Shown here: positions 20,227 to 29,037 of the stretch, piece by piece | Layout of the letters: every line of letters starts with the position of its first letter | How positions within the stretch are numbered: the first letter of the stretch is position 1 | DNA from: Rhodopseudomonas palustris | GTDB taxonomy: Bacteria; Pseudomonadota; Alphaproteobacteria; Rhizobiales; Xanthobacteraceae | DNA length: 64,000 bases | Assembly (NCBI GenBank): GCA_016215605.1 | Contig: JACRJB010000024.1 | Coordinates: forward strand, 1 to 64,000 | Reading direction: 5' to 3' | The notes under the pieces: model-generated | Database searches by the model: none | Told to the model about the DNA's origin: nothing | Seen by the model: the letters and a program-made list of their open reading frames with translations, nothing else | Position numbers and translations under genes: made by a program

Positions 20227-20252
20227 AAATGCCTGATTTCGTGAGGCATTTT
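20227..20252 (+). terminator. Candidate rho-independent terminator of the RND operon
   Basis: An 8-bp perfect stem, AAATGCCT (20227-20234) with AGGCATTT (20244-20251), a 9-nt loop, and a short T run. It ends five bases before the tRNA gene. Confidence 0.5.
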
Positions 20253-20256
20253 CCGG

Positions 20257-20330
20257 TGGGGAATGGTGTAACGGTAGCACAACAGACTCTGACTCTGTTT
20301 GTCTAGGTTCGAATCCTAGTTCCCCAGCCA
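20257..20330 (+). tRNA. tRNA-Gln (anticodon CUG)
   Basis: A complete cloverleaf of 74 nt including an encoded CCA. The acceptor stem TGGGGAA pairs with TTCCCCA. The anticodon stem ACAGA/TCTGT encloses loop CTCTGAC, giving anticodon CTG (reads CAG). The T arm contains GGTTCGAATCC. No integrase or duplicated tRNA 3' end is seen nearby, so it does not look like an occupied attachment site. Confidence 0.95.
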
Positions 20331-20413
20331 TTCCGGCCCCAGCAGTCATCGCACCATCTCGAGAACCGCAGGCCGCAAACGCGCGACCGAGGCGGGCGCG
20401 ATCGACTGCCTTC

Positions 20414-20662
20414 CTACAGCTCCGACAGATCGCTCGGCACATCGCCGAACGCCTTGAGCAGCACCGCGTCGTGAAATTCGCCGATCAGCGGATCACCGCT
20501 GCGGCTGAACGCGACTGCGCCGGCATTGCCGCTGGTCCGCGCCAGCACCTCGGCCCTGCGGATGGCCGCGGATGCGCTTTGGCACTCGGCCGGCTCACCC
20601 GGCGCGACGCCGTCGTCCGCCGCCGTGAAGGGCAGCGCCACGTAGTAGGTGATATCGGCCAT
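20414..20662 (-). CDS. Hypothetical protein, 82 aa
   Basis: A small acidic soluble protein starting MADITYYVALPF. Its composition and length resemble short conserved hypotheticals of Bradyrhizobium and Rhodopseudomonas, but I cannot name a family. It contains a short helix rich in Ala and Arg (SAAIRRAEVLARTSG) and ends GDVPSDLSEL. No signal or membrane segment. It stands alone between tRNA-Gln and the amidase gene. Confidence 0.6.
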   Translation of the reverse strand: MADITYYVALPFTAADDGVAPGEPAECQSASAAIRRAEVLARTSGNAGAVAFSRSGDPLIGEFHDAVLLKAFGDVPSDLSEL

Positions 20663-20787
20663 CGAATCGCCTTCCGAGCCTGACTGCGCGGCTCGATTGT
20701 TCTCATTTTGTTCTTATCGAGTCAAGCATGCGCCCGCGCTGGCGCCGTGGCGCGGCGAGAGCGGATGCGACGGTGGTCTGTGAGCCT

Positions 20788-21984
20788 TCAGTGCGCCGGC
20801 GTCCCCGCCTCCAGCTCCGCCGCGAGCGCGAGCAGATCCTCGTCGCAATCGCGGCCGCCGATCAGCGATAGGCCGATCGGGCAGTCGTCGAGCGTGGCGA
20901 GCGGCAGCGACAGTTGCGGCAGGCCGGCATGGCCGGCGGGACAGAGCAGTTCGAGCGAGCGGGCGCGGAAGGTTTCGAGCGCCTCGCCCGAGCTGCCGCG
21001 CAGCGGCGCGATGCCGGGCGCGGTCGGCGCGATCAGCACGGCGTCGTCCTGCAGCAGCGTCCGCATCTTCGCGGCGATGGTTTCGCGCAGCGCCTTGGCG
21101 GCGACGACTTCGGCGGGATCGAGCACGGCGGCGGCGGCGAAGCGCTCCTTGACGCCGGGACCGAACGCCGGCTTCACCGCCCTCACCCAGTCGCCATGCG
21201 CCGCCCAGGCTTCGGCGGATTGCAGCACGCGAAACGCGTTGCGCCACGCCGCGCGCTGATCGCCTGCGACCTCGACCGGCTCCGGCTCTCCCAGCAATCC
21301 GCTCAGCCGCGCGAGCCCCGGCTGCAGCGCCGCGACGACGCGCGGCTCCAAGGCTTCGAACAGATCGCGCGCGATCAGCACGCGCTTCGGCCGGCGCGGC
21401 GCGCGGACGCCGTCGAGCAGCACGTCGCCGACCCGCGCCATCAACGCCGCGCTGCGCGAAAACCAGCCGACGGTGTCGTAGCTCGGCGCCAGCGGCACCG
21501 CGCCGTCGAGCGGAATCCGCCCATGCGTGGTGCGAATGCCGTAGACGCCGCAATAGCTCGCGGGCAGCCGCACCGAACCGCCGGTGTCGGAGCCGAGCGC
21601 GAAGTCGACCAGGCCGCCGGCGGTCGCCGCGGCCGATCCGCTCGACGAGCCGCCGGGAATCCGGCCGGGCGCGGCCGGATTGATCGGCGTGCCGTAATGC
21701 GCGTTCTCGCCGTTGAGGCTCCACGCCATCTCGTCGGTGTGGGTCTTGCCGACCATGGTGCCGCCGGCCGCGAACAGCCGATCGACCGCGGGCGACGATT
21801 GCGTCGGCACCGGATGCGTCGCCAGCCATTCCGGGCTGCCGGCGCCGGTCGGCAGATCCGCGACGTCGAAGAAATCCTTCACCGCGAAGCTCAGCCCGGC
21901 GAGCGCGCCGCCGTCCTGAATCCGCCGATCGCCCCGGCCATAAGTACAGAACGCGTTCAGATTGTCGTCGACCGGCATCGCCAT
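20788..21984 (-). CDS. Amidase-signature hydrolase
   Basis: A 398-residue amidase-signature enzyme. The Ser-cisSer-Lys triad is visible: K36 (FAVKD), a cis-serine in PGGSSSGS around residues 113-114, and the nucleophile S137 in SDTGGSVRLPAS. It hydrolyses a carboxamide or related C-N bond in the cytoplasm. It lies 36 bp downstream of a deaminase-like hydrolase and at the end of an operon with a branched-chain-type ABC importer, so it probably acts on the product of that hydrolase. AtzE-type amidases pair with ring-opening hydrolases in a similar way, but the substrate is not determined. Shorter than GatA (about 480 aa), which argues against a tRNA amidotransferase role. Confidence 0.87.
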   Translation of the reverse strand: MAMPVDDNLNAFCTYGRGDRRIQDGGALAGLSFAVKDFFDVADLPTGAGSPEWLATHPVPTQSSPAVDRLFAAGGTMVGKTHTDEMAWSLNGENAHYGTPINPAAPGRIPGGSSSGSAAATAGGLVDFALGSDTGGSVRLPASYCGVYGIRTTHGRIPLDGAVPLAPSYDTVGWFSRSAALMARVGDVLLDGVRAPRRPKRVLIARDLFEALEPRVVAALQPGLARLSGLLGEPEPVEVAGDQRAAWRNAFRVLQSAEAWAAHGDWVRAVKPAFGPGVKERFAAAAVLDPAEVVAAKALRETIAAKMRTLLQDDAVLIAPTAPGIAPLRGSSGEALETFRARSLELLCPAGHAGLPQLSLPLATLDDCPIGLSLIGGRDCDEDLLALAAELEAGTPAH

Positions 21985-22020
21985 CTCCGTTTCGTTTCTT
22001 GTTGTCGCCGCGCGGCGAGT

Positions 22021-23253
22021 TCAGCTCGGCTTGTGCAGCATCGCGGCGGGTTTGTCGAACGTGCGCACGCCGTGCTTCAGCCCGAAGAGCGGCTGCGCGA
22101 TCTCGCAGACCGCCTGCGCCTTGGCGGCGCAATCGAGCACGACCAGATCGGCCGGATGGCCGACGGCGATGCCGTAGTCGGGAAGATTCAGCAACCGCGC
22201 CGAATCCGACGTCACCATGTCGAGGCAGCCGGCGAGCTCCGCAGTCGCGGCGACCTGGGTGACGTTGGCGTAGAGATTGATCATCCGGATCAGCGAGCAG
22301 TCGCCGAACGGCGTGAACGGATTGAGCACGTTGTTGGTCGAGATGTTGCAGGTGACGCCCTGCGCCCGCAGCTTGTGCGCCGGGGTGACGCCGCGCGGCA
22401 CGTTGTGGTCGCTGTCGCGGCCGGTGAGGAACAGATCGGTCGCCGGCAGCACGGTGACGGCGACGCCGGCGTCCGCAAGGCGCTTCGCCGCGGCGTCGAA
22501 CGCGGCCTTCGGCATCGCCGACAGCTTGGTGACGTGGCCGATCGTGACGCGCCCGCCCCAGCCGGTGCGCGTCGCGAGCCGGCACACTTCGTCGAGATCG
22601 AGATGCGAAGGGTCGAGCCCGAAATCGAGATGGAAGTCGATGTCGACGTCGAACTCGCGGGCCATCTCGAAGATGCGGCCGATCTGGCCGTGCGAATCCT
22701 TGTCCATATAGGGCGCGCCGCCGACCACGTCGGCGCCCTCGCGCAGCGCCTGCAGCATCACCGCATCGCAGCCTGGATCGTCGAGCAGCCCCTCCTGCGG
22801 AAATACGCAGAGCTGCAGGTCGATCGCCCAAGCGTAGTCGAGCTTCAACTGCTTCAGCGCGCGAAAACTGGTCAGGCCGACCCGCGGGTCGACCTCGACG
22901 TGGGTGCGCATCCGGTTGGTGCCGTTCTTGATCGCCTTCTCCAGCGTCAGCGACGCGCGCTGATACACGTCCTCCTCGGTGAAGCCGCGCTTGGCTTTCA
23001 CGACCTCGGCGATCGCCTCGTCGAGCGAGCCCTTCTCGCAATTGCAGCGGCCGAGCAGGCAGGACTTGTCGAGATGGATGTGGGTTTCGACGAAGCCCGG
23101 CACCACGAGGCGGCCGCCGCAATCGTGCTCGGGCGCGCCGGTCGCCGGCAGCCCCGCCTCGATCGCGGCGAAGCGTCCGGCCTTGATGCCGATGTCGGCG
23201 CGGCCGTCGCGATCGACGATGGCGGCGTTGCGGAGGATGAGATCGAACGTCAT
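22021..23253 (-). CDS. Cytosine deaminase-like amidohydrolase (CodA/AtzC group)
   Basis: A 410-residue metal-dependent hydrolase of the cytosine deaminase branch. Metal-binding histidines appear as H58-x-H60 (VETHIHLDK), H208 (DFHLDFG) and H240 (IGHVTK). Where CodA has GHDD with the metal-ligand aspartate, this protein reads STNN (about 305-308) followed by NPFTPFGD, so it is probably not a true cytosine deaminase. The ATG at 23253 (MTFDLIL) matches the family N-terminus. The amidase follows downstream and the ABC importer genes lie upstream on the same strand. It likely hydrolyses an imported cyclic amide or amino-substituted ring; the substrate is unknown. Confidence 0.82.
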   Translation of the reverse strand: MTFDLILRNAAIVDRDGRADIGIKAGRFAAIEAGLPATGAPEHDCGGRLVVPGFVETHIHLDKSCLLGRCNCEKGSLDEAIAEVVKAKRGFTEEDVYQRASLTLEKAIKNGTNRMRTHVEVDPRVGLTSFRALKQLKLDYAWAIDLQLCVFPQEGLLDDPGCDAVMLQALREGADVVGGAPYMDKDSHGQIGRIFEMAREFDVDIDFHLDFGLDPSHLDLDEVCRLATRTGWGGRVTIGHVTKLSAMPKAAFDAAAKRLADAGVAVTVLPATDLFLTGRDSDHNVPRGVTPAHKLRAQGVTCNISTNNVLNPFTPFGDCSLIRMINLYANVTQVAATAELAGCLDMVTSDSARLLNLPDYGIAVGHPADLVVLDCAAKAQAVCEIAQPLFGLKHGVRTFDKPAAMLHKPS

Positions 23254-23284
23254 GGGAGGGTCCTCGAGATTTTGGTCAATTCCC

Positions 23285-23425
23285 ACGAACCGTTCCCCGG
23301 ACGCGCTGCAAGACGAAGTCTTGCTGCGCAGATCCGGGGGCCCCGTTTCGCTGCATGAAAGTGACCGGGATCCCGGATCTGCGGAGCGGCATGAGAATGC
23401 CGCACCGCGTCCGGGATACGGATCG
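23285..23425. repeat. Repeat family E pair
   Basis: Contains TTCCCCGGACGCGCTGC ending in GCAGATCCGGGGG, and a second unit GATCCCGGATCTGCGGAGCGG ending in CCGCGTCCGGGAT. It matches the second hairpin of 9205-9400. It occupies the gap between the fused ABC gene and the hydrolase gene. Confidence 0.65.
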
Positions 23426-23433
23426 GATGCGCG

Positions 23434-25932
23434 TCACTGCGCGGCCTCGGCATGGCCGAGATAAGCGGCCTCGACGTCTGGATCGCTGGCGAGCGCCGCG
23501 GCGCTGTCGTCGCGCACGATCGTGCCGCTGTCGATCACATAGCCACGGTCGGCGACCGCGAGCGCCAGCACCGCGATCTGATCGACCAAGAGGATAGTGA
23601 TGCCCTCGTCGCGCAGATCGGCGAGCACGTCGTAGAGTTCGTTGATCATCGCGGGCGCCAGCCCGAGCGACGGCTCGTCGAGCAGCAGGATGCGGGGCTT
23701 GGCCATCATGCCGCGCGCGATCGCCAGCATCTGCTGCTCGCCGCCGGAGAGCAGCCCGGCCCGGCTGTCGAGCCGTTCGCGCAGCCGCGGAAATCGCGTC
23801 AGCACCGCTTCGATCTCTGCGGCGTAGTCGACGTTGCTGCGCGTATTGGCGCCGAGTTCGAGATTGTCGTAGACGCTGAGTTCGGCGAACACCTGCCGGC
23901 CTTCCGGCACCAGCGCGAGGCCGCGCGCGGCGATGCGATGCGCCTCGATCGCTTCGATCCGTTCGTCATTGAGGATGACGTCGCCCTGCACCGGCCGCAG
24001 CAGCCCGGACAGCGCGCGCATCATCGTCGATTTGCCGGCGCCGTTGGCGCCGATCAGCGCCACCATCTCGCCGGGCCGCACCTGCAGATTGACCTTCTGC
24101 AGCACCGGCGCGGCGCCGTAGCCGGCGACCAGATCGATCACGTCGAGCACCGCGTCGCGCGAGCCGTCCCACGGCACATCGCGGCCGCGGGCGCGCATCT
24201 CGGCGCCGCCGAGATAGGCGGCCAGCACCTTCGGATCGCGGCGGATGACATTAGCAGTGCCCGCCGCGATCGGCGTTCCGGCGTCGAGCACCACGACGTG
24301 ATCGGAGATCCCCATCACCAGCCGCATGTCGTGCTCGACCAGGATGACCGCGATGCCGAGATCGGCGATCCGGCGCAATAGCCCGCTGAGCGCATCCTTG
24401 TCGGCCGCCATCAGCCCGGCGGCCGGCTCGTCGAGTAACAACACGCGCGGCCGCATCGCCAGCGCGCGGGCGATCTCGACCAGCCGGCGATCGACATGCG
24501 GCAGGTCGCCGGCGGCGGTGGCGATCGGGCCGCGATAGCCGACGAAATCGATCAGCGCTTCGGCGGCGGCCTCGTCGGCCGCGTTCGCCGCGAAGGCCAG
24601 CATCGAGCCGAGCCGGCCGCGGCGCATCGCGATCAGCACGTTGTCGCGCACGCTCATCGTCTCGAACAATTTGGTGGTCTGATAGGTGCGGCCGATTCCG
24701 GCGCGCGCCACTTTCCAGGCCGGCGCGCCGGCGAGCTCCTGCCCGCCGAGCCGGATGCTGCCGGCGTCGGGCTTGTAGAAACCGCCGATCATGTTGAGCA
24801 CGGTGGTCTTGCCGGCGCCGTTCGGCCCGATCACGCTGGTGACCTTGCCGGGCTCGGCCGTGAACGACACCTGCGATGCGGCGCGAATGCCGCCGAAGCT
24901 GATGCCGATGCCGCCGACTTCGAGCGCACCCTTGTCGGACGCCGCGGCGAGGAAGCCGGCGACGTCGCCGGGCTCGGCGGGCCGCGGATCGATCCGGCGC
25001 ATCCATCGCGCCAGCGTGCCGAGGATGCCCTCCGGCGCCAGCCACAACACCACGAGCAGCAGCAGCCCGAAGAACAGCAGCCGATATTCGGCAAGCTGCG
25101 ACAGCAATTCCGGCAGCACCACGGTGATCGCGGCGCCGACCACCGGGCCGAGCACCCAGCCGGCGCCGCCGACGACGCAGGCGAACAGGAACAGGATCGA
25201 CTGCGAGAACGGAAACGAATCCGGCGCGACGAAGGCGATCAGCGCCGCGAAGATCCCGCCGGCGATGCCGGCGAGCGCCGCCGACAGCACGAACGCCGCC
25301 GCCTTGACGCTGACCGGATTGAGCCCGATCGAGCGCGCCGCAACCTCGGCGTCGCGCACCGCGACCATCGCCTTGCCCCAGGCCGAGCCGGCGAGCCGAT
25401 GGAACAGATAGGTCGACGCACCGGCGAGGCCGATCGCCAGCAGCGCCATCTCGCGCTCGGTGAACAGCTTGCCCGCCAGCACCGGCGCCGGCAGTCCCAT
25501 CAACCCGTTGGAGCCGCCGGTGACGCCGCGCCATTCGATGGTGAGATGCTGCACGATGAAGGCGAAGGCGATGGTGATCATCGCCAGATACGGCCCGCTG
25601 ACACGCAGCGCCGGCAGCGACAGCAGCAGCCCGATCGCGCCGGCGATCAGTCCCGCCAGCGGCAGCGCCAGCCAGAAACTGAGACCCTTCAGCGTCAGGA
25701 TCGCCACCGTATAGGCACCGATCGCATAGAAGCCGACATGGCCGAGCGAGATCTGCCCGGTCAGTCCGACCAGCACGTTGAGGCCGACGCCGACGATGCA
25801 GGTGAGCGCCACCATCGCCAGCACGAACGGCACGTAGCCCTCCGCGCGCGCTGCATAAAGCGCCGCGACCACGGTCAGCAGCAGCACCGTGGCCGGCATC
25901 GCGTAGGCGCGTAGCTTCGCAATCAAGCCCAT
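23434..25932 (-). CDS. Fused ABC importer: LivM permease + LivG ATPase + LivF ATPase
   Basis: One 832-residue chain carries three normally separate proteins. Residues about 1-315 are a LivM-type permease (QISLGHVGFYAIGAY). Residues about 335-575 are a LivG-like ATPase with Walker A GPNGAGKTT (369-377) and Walker B VLLLDEP. Residues about 595-832 are a LivF-like ATPase with GANGAGKST and signature LLSGGEQQM. The first ATPase lacks a standard signature: LPHVDRR (477-483) stands where LSYGQQR is expected. The start at 25932, two bases after the LivH stop, fits the LivM N-terminus. With LivH and the binding protein it forms a complete hydrophobic-amino-acid-type importer, here probably serving the hydrolase pathway downstream. 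Confidence 0.92.
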   Translation of the reverse strand: MGLIAKLRAYAMPATVLLLTVVAALYAARAEGYVPFVLAMVALTCIVGVGLNVLVGLTGQISLGHVGFYAIGAYTVAILTLKGLSFWLALPLAGLIAGAIGLLLSLPALRVSGPYLAMITIAFAFIVQHLTIEWRGVTGGSNGLMGLPAPVLAGKLFTEREMALLAIGLAGASTYLFHRLAGSAWGKAMVAVRDAEVAARSIGLNPVSVKAAAFVLSAALAGIAGGIFAALIAFVAPDSFPFSQSILFLFACVVGGAGWVLGPVVGAAITVVLPELLSQLAEYRLLFFGLLLLVVLWLAPEGILGTLARWMRRIDPRPAEPGDVAGFLAAASDKGALEVGGIGISFGGIRAASQVSFTAEPGKVTSVIGPNGAGKTTVLNMIGGFYKPDAGSIRLGGQELAGAPAWKVARAGIGRTYQTTKLFETMSVRDNVLIAMRRGRLGSMLAFAANAADEAAAEALIDFVGYRGPIATAAGDLPHVDRRLVEIARALAMRPRVLLLDEPAAGLMAADKDALSGLLRRIADLGIAVILVEHDMRLVMGISDHVVVLDAGTPIAAGTANVIRRDPKVLAAYLGGAEMRARGRDVPWDGSRDAVLDVIDLVAGYGAAPVLQKVNLQVRPGEMVALIGANGAGKSTMMRALSGLLRPVQGDVILNDERIEAIEAHRIAARGLALVPEGRQVFAELSVYDNLELGANTRSNVDYAAEIEAVLTRFPRLRERLDSRAGLLSGGEQQMLAIARGMMAKPRILLLDEPSLGLAPAMINELYDVLADLRDEGITILLVDQIAVLALAVADRGYVIDSGTIVRDDSAAALASDPDVEAAYLGHAEAAQ

Positions 25933-25934
25933 GG

Positions 25935-26804
25935 TCAGACCTTGTTGATCGCGGCGTGGCCGAACAAGCCGTTCGGCTTCAACGCCAGCGCCAGGATCAC
26001 CACGGAGAACACCACGATCTGGGTGTAGACCGAGCCGAGGAACGAGGTCACCAGCGCCTCGATCAGCCCGTAGGCGAGACCGGCGATCACCACGCCCCAG
26101 GCCGAGCCCATGCCGCCCAGGATCGCAACGGCAAAGGCCTTGATGCCGAACAGCGTGCCCATCTCCGAGCTGACGCTGAACAGCGGCGCGATCAGGAGGC
26201 CGGCGAGGCCGGCGAGCGCGGTCGAGACCATGAAGGAGATCGCGATGGTCCGGTGCACGTTGATGCCCATCAGCCGCGCGGCGTCGGGATTCTGCACCAC
26301 CGCCAGCAGCGTCTTGCCGCGGCGCGTATGGCGCAACAACAGATGCATCACGCCGGCGATGCCGATCCCGACCAGCGGAATGACGAGCTGCAGCGGATAG
26401 ACTCCGGCGCCGAACAGCCGGATCGGCTGCGCCGCCCAATCCGACGGAAAGCCGCGCGGCTCCTTGCCGAAGGTGAACATCACCGCATTGTCGAGCACGA
26501 TGCCGGCCGCCACGGTCGCCATCAGCCAGGCATTCGAACCGCGCGCCACGAACGGCCGAACCAGAATGCGCTCGACCACCAGGCCGAACAGCGCACACAC
26601 CGCAAGCGCCGCCAGCATCGCCAGCGGCATCGGCCAGCCGTATCTGACGCCGAACGTGTAGCCCAGCACGGCGCCCAGCATCATCGCCGAGCCCTGGGCG
26701 AAGTTCACGGTGTTCGACACCACGTAAGTGATGTGAAAGCCGAGCGCGATCAGCCCGTACATGCTGCCGAGGCCGATGCCGGAGATGATGGCGGAGGTGA
26801 GCAT
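25935..26804 (-). CDS. ABC importer permease, LivH type
   Basis: A 289-residue inner-membrane permease of the branched-chain amino-acid importer family. It has about eight hydrophobic segments and the family phrases GLGSMYGLIALGFHITY, NFAQGS and GIKAFAVAILGGMGS. It pairs with the LivM part of the fused gene 2 bp downstream. A repeat pair separates it from the upstream binding protein gene, so expression levels may differ across that gap. Confidence 0.92.
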   Translation of the reverse strand: MLTSAIISGIGLGSMYGLIALGFHITYVVSNTVNFAQGSAMMLGAVLGYTFGVRYGWPMPLAMLAALAVCALFGLVVERILVRPFVARGSNAWLMATVAAGIVLDNAVMFTFGKEPRGFPSDWAAQPIRLFGAGVYPLQLVIPLVGIGIAGVMHLLLRHTRRGKTLLAVVQNPDAARLMGINVHRTIAISFMVSTALAGLAGLLIAPLFSVSSEMGTLFGIKAFAVAILGGMGSAWGVVIAGLAYGLIEALVTSFLGSVYTQIVVFSVVILALALKPNGLFGHAAINKV

Positions 26805-26849
26805 TGGGAGAGTCCGTGAGAAAGGTGTTAGCTAAGAAACTCTCGCCTC

Positions 26850-27013
26850 GTCATTCCGGGGCGCGCGCAGCGCGAACCCGGAATCCATACCCCCTGAAGC
26901 CGCTGTTCCGCTCGGGCGTGACGACCGTTGTGCCGAAACGCGAGCACAGGGGTTATGGATTCCGGGCCTGCACTTCCGCCGGCTTCGCCGGCGAAAGTAC
27001 ATCCCGGAATGAC
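26850..27013. repeat. Palindromic repeat pair, family A
   Basis: Unit one runs from CGTCATTCCGGGGCGCGC to CCCGGAATCCATA, and unit two from TTATGGATTCCGGG to CCCGGAATGACGA with an extended inner stem (CCGGCTTCGCCGG). They are separated by about 64 bp. It lies inside the transporter operon, between livH and the binding protein gene. Confidence 0.85.
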
Positions 27014-27030
27014 GAACTCTGGATTAGCGG

Positions 27031-28215
27031 CTAGTTCGTCAGCGGCAGGATCTCCGCGCCCTTGAAGTAGGTGAACAGATAGTCCGAGGGCGACAGCGCG
27101 TCGTGATTGTCGGGGGTGAAAGGCTTGCTGTAGGTCTTGATCAGGCCGTCATAGCTGCCGATCTGGTAGAAGCCCTCGCGGATCTTCGGGCCTTCGGTCG
27201 AGCCGGCCTTGGCGATCGCCAGCGCGGTCAGATGCATCGCGTCGTAGGCGTTGGCGATGCCGACCGCGGGGGTGACGTCGGCGGCGGACTTGATCTCCGG
27301 ATATTTCTTCTTCAGCGCCTCGAACACCGCGGTCGCCTTCGGATTGCTGTTGCCGGAGAAGCTGAAGGTCTGGATGAAGTGGACCTTCTCGGCGCTGGGG
27401 CCGGCGAGTTCGGTAAAGCGGCCGCCGGCCGGGCCCCAATGCGACACCACCGGCACGTTCCAGCCCATCCGGTCGAGCGATTTCACCACCTGCGCCGAGG
27501 GCGCGACGTTGGCGACCATGAACAGCGCGTCGGCGCCCGCGTCCTTCAGCCGGGTCAGTTGCGGCACGATGTCGACGTCGCCGCCCTCGAACTTCTCGAT
27601 GCCGGCGGCGGTCATCTTCTTGGCGTCGAGCGCGCTCTTCAGCCCGGCCTCGTTGGATTCGCCCCAGGGATTGTTGATCAGGATCATCCCCGGCTTCTTG
27701 GCGCCGTATTTCTTGATCGCGTAGTCGACCAGCGCGATGTCCACCAGCGCATCGACCGCCGAGACCCGGAACACGTAGTTCTCCGGCGCGTCGTTGCGGG
27801 TGATCTTGGTGCCGGCGGCCCAGACGCCGATGAACGGCACCTTGGACTGATTGGCGAACGGCACGATCGCCATCGACACCGGGGTGTCGATGCCGCCGAA
27901 GTAAGCGACGACCTTTTCGCGCTGCACCAGTTCGCGCGCGGCGATCACGCCCTTGGCGGGATTGCTCTCGTCGTCGCGCACCACCAGTTCGAGCTTCTTG
28001 CCGAGCACGCCGCCCTTGGCGTTGATCTCGTCGAGCGCCAGCGACAGGCCGCGGACGATGGCCTCGCCGGATTTCGCCGACTGGCCGGACATCGCCGCGA
28101 CCAGACCGACCTTCATGGTGTCCTCGGCCGATGCCGGCCCGACACCGATCAGCGCCAGCGACGCGGCGCCGGCCGCGAGCAACAGGCGACGCGAAACGTG
28201 GGAAGCGAAAGTCAT
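27031..28215 (-). CDS. ABC importer substrate-binding protein (Leu/Ile/Val-binding type)
   Basis: A 394-residue periplasmic binding protein. The N-terminal RRLLLAAGAASLALIGVGPASA looks like a signal peptide, possibly Tat. The body has the type I fold phrases KVGLVAAMSGQSAKSGEA and VVRDDESNPAKGV. I chose ATG 28215 because it places the signal at the very start; a candidate ATG nine codons upstream is less likely. It is the first gene of the operon leading through livH and the fused LivM-G-F to the hydrolase and amidase. The NTF2-like gene diverges from it across a gap that contains a candidate GntR operator. Confidence 0.9.
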   Translation of the reverse strand: MTFASHVSRRLLLAAGAASLALIGVGPASAEDTMKVGLVAAMSGQSAKSGEAIVRGLSLALDEINAKGGVLGKKLELVVRDDESNPAKGVIAARELVQREKVVAYFGGIDTPVSMAIVPFANQSKVPFIGVWAAGTKITRNDAPENYVFRVSAVDALVDIALVDYAIKKYGAKKPGMILINNPWGESNEAGLKSALDAKKMTAAGIEKFEGGDVDIVPQLTRLKDAGADALFMVANVAPSAQVVKSLDRMGWNVPVVSHWGPAGGRFTELAGPSAEKVHFIQTFSFSGNSNPKATAVFEALKKKYPEIKSAADVTPAVGIANAYDAMHLTALAIAKAGSTEGPKIREGFYQIGSYDGLIKTYSKPFTPDNHDALSPSDYLFTYFKGAEILPLTN

Positions 28216-28370
28216 CACGGGCTCCTCGCAGGATGAAATCATCGCATCCTTGCTAGCAAGCGCTGTGCCACCACCCGGGCGACGCCGAAGCGCCCGGAAT
28301 CGCCGGGAAAGCCCGATCTGACGGCCGTTTTTTCCGACCGCTGCCCATTATCCAGACAGCGCCCGCACAA

Positions 28371-28404
28371 ATCGTATACAATATTTGTCGGAAACGGATA
28401 CGAT
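28371..28404. promoter_or_regulatory. Candidate GntR operator
   Basis: An inverted repeat, ATCGTATAC (28371-28379) and GGATACGAT (28396-28404), with one mismatch, lies between the divergent binding-protein and NTF2-like genes. GTATAC-centred sites are typical of FCD-type GntR regulators, and one is encoded at 29038-29775. Confidence 0.45.
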
Positions 28405-28465
28405 ATCTGGCACCGGGCTTGCTTGGATCGCCCCGCTGTCGTCCCCCGTTTCAGGAGATCTCGCC

Positions 28466-28897
28466 GTGTCATCATCCCGCGCCGAAGCCGCGCCGTCCAT
28501 GGATCAGACCGCCGCAGCCGCGGCGCTGGTCGAACGCTTTCTGGTCGCCTCGATGGTTCCCGACCCCGACACGGCGGCCACGTTCATGGCCCCGGACGTC
28601 GCCATCACCTTCACCGGCGGCCGCAAGTTCAAGCATCCGCGCGACAGCACCGCGTTCAATGCCGGCCGCTACAAATGGGTGAAGAAGAAGATGGAGCGCA
28701 CCGACGTCGCGCCCGGCATCGACGAAACCATCGTCTACAACACCGGCACGCTGTACGGCGAATGGCCCGACGGCACGCCGTTCGAGGGCAATCGCTACGT
28801 CGACCGCTTCGTGGTCCGCGGCGGCAAGATCGTGAAGATGGACGTCTGGAACGACAGCGCCGAATGGCTGCTGACGAGGCACGGCATCGAGGCGTAG
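28466..28897 (+). CDS. NTF2-like / SnoaL-like protein
   Basis: A 143-residue protein with the compact NTF2-like fold signature: an N-terminal helix (AAALVERFLVASM), a central FTGGRKF strand, and the terminal RYVDRFVVRGGKIVKMDVWNDSAEWLL. I chose GTG 28466 because AGGAG lies eight bases upstream; the ATG 27 codons earlier lacks such a site. Members of this fold include small-molecule isomerases, hydratases and scaffold proteins, so function is not assigned. Its divergent position beside the importer-hydrolase operon suggests a role in the same pathway. Confidence 0.72.
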   Translation: MSSSRAEAAPSMDQTAAAAALVERFLVASMVPDPDTAATFMAPDVAITFTGGRKFKHPRDSTAFNAGRYKWVKKKMERTDVAPGIDETIVYNTGTLYGEWPDGTPFEGNRYVDRFVVRGGKIVKMDVWNDSAEWLLTRHGIEA

Positions 28898-28950
28898 GCG
28901 CTTACTTTCGCGGCGGGCGGACGATCAGGACTGATCTGCGCCGACCTCCC

Positions 28951-29026
28951 CGTCCTTGCGAGCGAAGCGAAGCAATCCAGAACGCCGTGCAATGAGCTGG
29001 ATTGTTTCGCTTCGCTCGCAATGACG
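28951..29026. repeat. Repeat family B (GCGAGCGAAGCGAAGCAATCC hairpin)
   Basis: A long inverted repeat: TTGCGAGCGAAGCGAAGCAA with CCAG pairs with CTGGATTG followed by TTTCGCTTCGCTCGCAATGA. It separates the convergent NTF2-like and GntR genes and could serve as a bidirectional terminator. I saw no second copy in the window. Confidence 0.7.
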
Positions 29027-29037
29027 ACTGAAAACGC

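Noticed and set aside
20257-20330. tRNA-Gln as an attachment site for an integrated element
   Set aside because: No integrase, no duplicated tRNA 3' end and no change of gene content beside it.
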